NCBI GenBank assembly: GCA_016179045.1
Contig: JACOSL010000031.1
Span: 21,220-85,219 of the forward strand
Reading direction: 5' to 3'
Origin: Fimbriimonas ginsengisoli
GTDB lineage: Bacteria; Armatimonadota; Fimbriimonadia; Fimbriimonadales; Fimbriimonadaceae
DNA length: 64,000 nucleotides
The position numbers and the translations under genes are program-made. This document shows, piece after piece, positions 63,601 through 64,000 of the stretch. Under the pieces are notes generated by a model that searched no databases, was not told the DNA's origin, and saw nothing but the letters and a program-made list of their open reading frames with translations. Positions within the stretch are counted from its first letter, which is position 1, and each line of letters starts with the position of its first letter.

Positions 63601-64000
63601 CTATCGGGCCTTTGCCTCAAGCGGTGGCTTGGCCGGCAAAACATATTGCCCGAGCCCTTCCTCGCGCATCCAGTTCGAGTTGAGGAACTTGCTCATGTAG
63701 TTGCGGACGCCGTCGGGCAGGATCACGACGATTCGTTCGCCTCCCTTGCATTCCTTCGCGATCTCCAGTGCCGCGTATAAAGCCGATCCAGATGAACCGC
63801 CCACGAGCATGCCCTCCTCGCGAATGAGGCGAAGAGCTAGCTCGAAGGAAGGGCCGTCCTCGGTCTTCACGAATCGGTCGATCACGCTTGCGTCGAATAC
63901 GTCTGGGAAAAAGTCGTAGCCGATGCCCTCGACCTTGTAGGTTTGAACCTGGTCGCCACCTCCCAACAGCGACCCAACCGGATCGACGCCCACCGTGACC
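63601..64000 (-). CDS. Cystathionine beta-synthase, N-terminus outside the window
   Basis: The frame is open to base 64000, giving the last about 132 residues of a PLP fold-type II enzyme. YKVEGIGYDFFPDVFD, DGPSFELALRLIREEG and GSSGSALYAALE match cystathionine beta-synthases better than O-acetylserine sulfhydrylases, where VEGIG is followed by a different block. The protein ends soon after NYMSKFLNSNWM, so no C-terminal CBS-domain regulatory module is present. Stop codon at 63601-63603, 17 nt before the dioxygenase start; the two are surely co-transcribed. The substrate split between serine and O-acetylserine cannot be judged from this piece. Confidence 0.88.
   Translation of the reverse strand, partial: VTVGVDPVGSLLGGGDQVQTYKVEGIGYDFFPDVFDASVIDRFVKTEDGPSFELALRLIREEGMLVGGSSGSALYAALEIAKECKGGERIVVILPDGVRNYMSKFLNSNWMREEGLGQYVLPAKPPLEAKAR

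Overview
The window is a stretch of bacterial chromosome with high GC content and gene-dense housekeeping islands separated by large secreted repeat proteins. It carries a 23S-5S rRNA pair, two tRNA genes, GTG and TTG starts (and probably one CTG start), porin-like and MreB/MurA genes that fit a rod-shaped diderm, and many SdrD-B-like and Ig-like secreted proteins. This mix resembles Armatimonadota (Fimbriimonadia-like) genomes, but that assignment is an inference; the 23S gene would settle it. I see no prophage, insertion sequence, integrase or CRISPR array.

Layout. 1-4015 (minus): a copper/heavy-metal locus read from about 4015 leftward, with a Cys/His-rich exported protein, a YHS metal-binding protein, a two-domain multicopper oxidase, a porin-like outer-membrane protein and a YtkA-like protein cut by the window edge. 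4219-5107: a membrane protein and tRNA-Arg. 5190-5880: a gene-free region rich in palindromes. 5883-7219 (minus): ispH and folB. 7254-10566 (plus): the nusA-ylxR-infB translation/transcription operon with a terminator-like hairpin in its leader. 10567-10805: a small repeat element carrying a copy of the infB tail. 11568-14782 (plus): pyruvate/2-oxoacid dehydrogenase E1 alpha and beta, then a PAS-GGDEF protein. 14779-18630 (minus): a periplasmic molybdoenzyme with its cytochrome b, a response regulator, and a hybrid histidine kinase interrupted by an in-frame TAG. 18746-20662 (minus): a serine beta-lactamase-family protein and a small unknown.

20717-33089: two large secreted proteins read outward from a shared upstream region, a 3112-residue Ig/MBG-repeat protein (minus) and a roughly 930-residue carboxypeptidase-regulatory-repeat protein (plus). 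33164-36648: tRNA-Leu (minus) and a 23S-5S rRNA unit (plus) with its own near-consensus promoter and no 16S gene upstream. 36665-42316 (minus): purF followed by a degenerate phosphoglycerate-mutase-like protein, a large exported HEAT-repeat protein and a small membrane protein. 42597-52696: glnA, an M43 metalloprotease, two tandem SdrD-B-like paralogues with matching palindromic terminators, and a secreted subtilase; a truncated subtilase propeptide copy follows at 53314-53784.

54213-58862 (plus): carA, a YciI-like gene and carB, translationally coupled. 58859-61733 (minus): murA, mreB and an exported unknown, each overlapping the next by 4 nt. 61826-64000 (minus): cystathionine beta-synthase (partial), cysteine dioxygenase and a cystathionine gamma-lyase/synthase, a compact sulfur amino acid cluster.
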